64,000 bases of DNA from Streptomyces caeruleatus (GTDB lineage Bacteria > Actinomycetota > Actinomycetes > Streptomycetales > Streptomycetaceae): assembly GCF_001514235.1 (NCBI RefSeq), contig NZ_KQ948934.1, positions 1 to 64,000 on the forward strand, in the 5' to 3' direction. Positions 62,160 to 64,000 of this stretch are shown here, piece after piece (the first letter of the stretch is position 1; each line of letters opens with the position of its first letter). The notes below the pieces were generated by a model that saw only the letters and a list, made by a program, of their open reading frames with translations, ran no database searches and had not been told where the DNA came from. The position numbers and the translations under genes were made by a program.

Positions 62160-63294
62160 CCATCCGCTGAATCTGGTTGGTGCCCTCGACGATCTGCAGG
62201 ACCTTGGCCTCGCGCATATAGCGCTCGGCCGGGAAGTCCGCGGTGTAGCCGTACCCGCCGAGGATCTGGACGGCGTCGGTGGTGACCTTCATCGCGGTGT
62301 CGGTGCAGTGCAGCTTGGCCATCGCCGCCTGCTTGGCGAACGGCCGCCCCGCGTCACGCAGTCGCGCCGCCGTGAGGTACAGCGCGCGGCCCGCCTCGAT
62401 CTGGGTCGCCATGTCGGCGAGCATGAAGCGCAGGCCCTGGAAGTCGGCGATCGGCTTGCCGAACTGCCGGCGCTCGGTCGCGTAGGCCACCGCCTCGTCC
62501 AGCGCGGCCTGGGCCACGCCGATCGCGCAGGCGGCGATGCCGAGCCGGCCGGAGTCGAGGGCGGACAGGGCGATGGCGAAACCCTGTCCCTCGTCGCCGA
62601 TGCGCCGCTGGTCGCCGACCCGGACGCCGTCGAAGTGGACCTGGGCGGTGGGCGATCCCTTCATGCCCATCTTCTTCTCGGGCGCCGCCGCACCGACCCC
62701 GTCCGCGTCGCCGGGCACCAGGAAGGCGGTGATCCCGCGCGGGCCCTCCTCGCCGGTGCGCGCCATCACCGTGTAGAAGTCGGCGATGCCGCCGTGGGTG
62801 ATCCAGGCCTTGGTGCCGGTGATCACCCAGCCGTCGCCGTCGCGCACCGCCTTGGTGCGCAGCGAGGCCGCGTCCGATCCAGAGGCGGGCTCGGAGAGGC
62901 AGTACGCGCCGAGCAGCCCGCCGCCGAGCATCGCGGGCAGGTGCTCGACCTGCTGCTGCTTGGTGCCGTAGGCGGCGAGGGAGTAGGAGGCCAGGGTGTG
63001 CACGCTGACGCCGAGGCCGACGGTGAGGCGGACCGCGGCGAGCTCTTCGAGGACCTGGAGGTAGACCTCGTACGGCTGGTCGCCGCCGCCGTATTCGGAG
63101 GCGTACGGCAGGCCGAGGAGTCCCGATTCGGAGAGCAGGGTGAAGACCTCGCGCGGGAAGCGGCCGGCGTCCTCCTCCTCGGCCGCCTTCGGGGCGATCT
63201 CGCGCTGCGCGATGTCGCGGACGAGCGAGATCAGATCCCGGGCCTCGTCCGTGGGCAGTTGACGGTCCACCGGCTGCGGGGCGCGGTCGGGCAT
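62122..63294 (-). CDS. Acyl-CoA dehydrogenase
   Basis: A 390-residue FAD-dependent acyl-CoA dehydrogenase. AYCLSEPASGSDAASLRTKA and GWVITGTKAWITHGGIADF form the FAD/substrate region; RRQFGKPIADFQGLRFMLAD and QILGGYGYTADFPAERYMRE are the C-terminal signatures, the latter near the catalytic Glu region (VEGTNQIQRMVIARHL). Chain-length specificity cannot be read. The ATG at 63294 follows GGGAGG. A TetR-like half-palindrome is upstream. Confidence 0.93.
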   Translation of the reverse strand: MPDRAPQPVDRQLPTDEARDLISLVRDIAQREIAPKAAEEEDAGRFPREVFTLLSESGLLGLPYASEYGGGDQPYEVYLQVLEELAAVRLTVGLGVSVHTLASYSLAAYGTKQQQVEHLPAMLGGGLLGAYCLSEPASGSDAASLRTKAVRDGDGWVITGTKAWITHGGIADFYTVMARTGEEGPRGITAFLVPGDADGVGAAAPEKKMGMKGSPTAQVHFDGVRVGDQRRIGDEGQGFAIALSALDSGRLGIAACAIGVAQAALDEAVAYATERRQFGKPIADFQGLRFMLADMATQIEAGRALYLTAARLRDAGRPFAKQAAMAKLHCTDTAMKVTTDAVQILGGYGYTADFPAERYMREAKVLQIVEGTNQIQRMVIARHLAGPEGR

Positions 63295-63462
63295 GGCGAC
63301 GATCCTCCCTGTCGGGCACATCAGCGGGCATCCGCCTTGGGTGGGGCGGCTCCGCCGGGTCTCTCTGGTGCCGGGCCGATGCTCGCATTTCCGGGTCTCG
63401 GAAGCTGCTGACCAGCGGCTGTGCGCTGTGAGTATGCCCGATCGGAGGCATCGCGTCACCGG

Positions 63463-63480
63463 TTAACGACCGCTCACTAA
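63463..63480. promoter_or_regulatory. Candidate TetR operator before acyl-CoA dehydrogenase
   Basis: TTAACGACCGCTCACTAA: 6 of 9 base pairs are symmetric (TTA-N2-GA-N-CG-N-TC-N2-TAA on the other strand). It sits in the dehydrogenase promoter region, 169 bases from its start, and resembles fatty-acid TetR boxes. Confidence 0.35.
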
Positions 63481-63514
63481 AAGAAGTATCCAGCACGTTA
63501 CCCATGGCATAGAA

Positions 63515-63530
63515 ATTGGTCCGAACCATT
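63515..63530. promoter_or_regulatory. dre-like site 1 upstream of chitinase
   Basis: ATTGGTCCGAACCATT matches the DasR consensus at 11 of 16 positions, with the TGGTC and ACCA half-sites kept. It ends 98 bases before the chitinase start. Confidence 0.55.
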
Positions 63531-63535
63531 GACGT

Positions 63536-63551
63536 ACTGGTCTAGTCCTCC
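63536..63551. promoter_or_regulatory. dre-like site 2 upstream of chitinase
   Basis: ACTGGTCTAGTCCTCC matches the DasR consensus at 13 of 16 positions, including all of ACTGGTCTAG. It begins 21 bases after the start of the first site (two helical turns). Confidence 0.7.
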
Positions 63552-63628
63552 TACGGTGACGGATCAACGCATCAGCGCGTCCATGCCAATCGGAGCATGC
63601 TCACCTCTCCCCCACGAGGAGACACCCG

Positions 63629-64000
63629 ATGCACCTCTCGCACCGCCCCCGCGCCCGGCTCATGGCGCTCGTCTCCGCCGCGTGCGCGGCCGTCCTCGGC
63701 GCCGGGCTGCTCGCCGGCGCGGACACCGCCACCGCCGAACCCGCCGCCGGGCCGAAGCTCGCGGCCGGCTCCAAGGTCGTCGGCTACTTCACGGAATGGG
63801 GCACCTACGACCGCAAGTACTACGTCAAGAACATCGAGACGTCCGGATCGGCGGCCAGGCTCACCCACATCAACTACGCCTTCGGCAACGTCACCGGCGG
63901 CAAGTGCGCGATGGGCGACTCCTACGCCGCGGCCGAACGCACCTACACCGCCGCCGAGTCGGTGGACGGCGTCGCCGACACCTGGGACCAGCCGCTGCGC
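63629..64000 (+). CDS. GH18 chitinase, 5' end (runs off the window)
   Basis: The first 124 residues of a secreted family-18 chitinase. A signal peptide (RARLMALVSAACAAVLGAG, cleavage near AEPAAG, about residue 37) is followed directly by the catalytic domain, KVVGYFTEWGTYDRKYYVKN and THINYAFGNVT, with no binding domain between. The catalytic DxxDxDxE motif lies beyond the window edge. GAGGAG precedes the ATG. It resembles ChiD-type enzymes and is expected to degrade chitin under DasR control. Confidence 0.92.
   Translation, partial: MHLSHRPRARLMALVSAACAAVLGAGLLAGADTATAEPAAGPKLAAGSKVVGYFTEWGTYDRKYYVKNIETSGSAARLTHINYAFGNVTGGKCAMGDSYAAAERTYTAAESVDGVADTWDQPLR

Larger units (their letters stand above)
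63295..63628. other. Divergent promoter region: acyl-CoA dehydrogenase / chitinase
   Basis: 334 bases without a coding frame. It contains the TetR-like operator and the two dre-like sites listed separately, plus the chitinase ribosome site CGAGGAG. Confidence 0.6.

Noticed and set aside
1..64000. Frequent ACGCGCG heptamers as a possible orienting or HIP1-like motif
   Set aside because: A rough expectation for a 72% GC sequence on both strands is about 40 copies in 64 kb; the roughly 25 I noticed are not an excess.
1..64000. Mobile elements, CRISPR arrays, tRNA or rRNA genes
   Set aside because: I saw no transposase or integrase, no regularly spaced repeats with spacers, and no cloverleaf with CCA end.

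Overview
The window is high-GC actinobacterial chromosome, almost certainly Streptomyces. The signs are strong third-position GC bias, GTG/TTG starts, a conservon operon (cvnA-B-C and cvnD), RbpA, FxsA and Ppm1 side by side, a DasR-type operator before crr-ptsI, and a family-18 chitinase at the right edge. From memory, crr, ptsI, rbpA, ppm1 and a chiD-like chitinase occur in this order in the S. coelicolor core; I could not check this. I see no IS element, prophage, integrase, tRNA, rRNA or CRISPR array.

Left part (1-25 kb): the general PTS genes crr-ptsI under a near-consensus dre site; a conserved hypothetical gene; acetoacetyl-CoA synthetase; a GH31 glucosidase; a NUDIX hydrolase; a secreted VanX-like dipeptidase; a DUF35 protein plus SCP-x-type thiolase pair behind a 7-3-7 palindrome; an EAL-CBS-GGDEF protein with a damaged EAL site; glpF-glpK; and a conservon whose cvnC and cvnD are separated by a fused hydantoinase/5-oxoprolinase gene.

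Middle (25-41 kb): a decayed choline/betaine-type locus in which fragments of a ferredoxin reductase and an aldehyde dehydrogenase are fused, the permease is intact and the GMC oxidoreductase has two deletions. Next comes a three-gene MukFEB/JetABC-like SMC operon with no jetD. A GntR-regulated operon (MFS transporter, DUF1445, pxpA, pxpB, pxpC) follows, with a perfect 19-bp palindrome in the divergent promoter. The window therefore carries two unrelated candidate routes for opening 5-oxoproline.

Right part (41-64 kb): an overlapping glycosyltransferase-glycosyltransferase-SGNH operon; a HEAT-like protein and an ankyrin protein; a small membrane protein paired with an FtsK/TraB-like protein whose P-loop lysine is missing; a MocR regulator divergent from a YczE membrane protein with three shared direct repeats; a glycerophosphodiesterase and an MFS protein; rbpA with an exact sigma-R promoter; fxsA; ppm1; an amidohydrolase; an Lrp regulator; a lipid-type pair (a 369-aa protein and an APH-like kinase) carrying the same CTGACG-N3-CGTCAG palindrome as the thiolase pair; an acyl-CoA dehydrogenase; and the 5' end of a GH18 chitinase behind two dre-like sites. 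DasR-type control of amino-sugar metabolism thus brackets the window.
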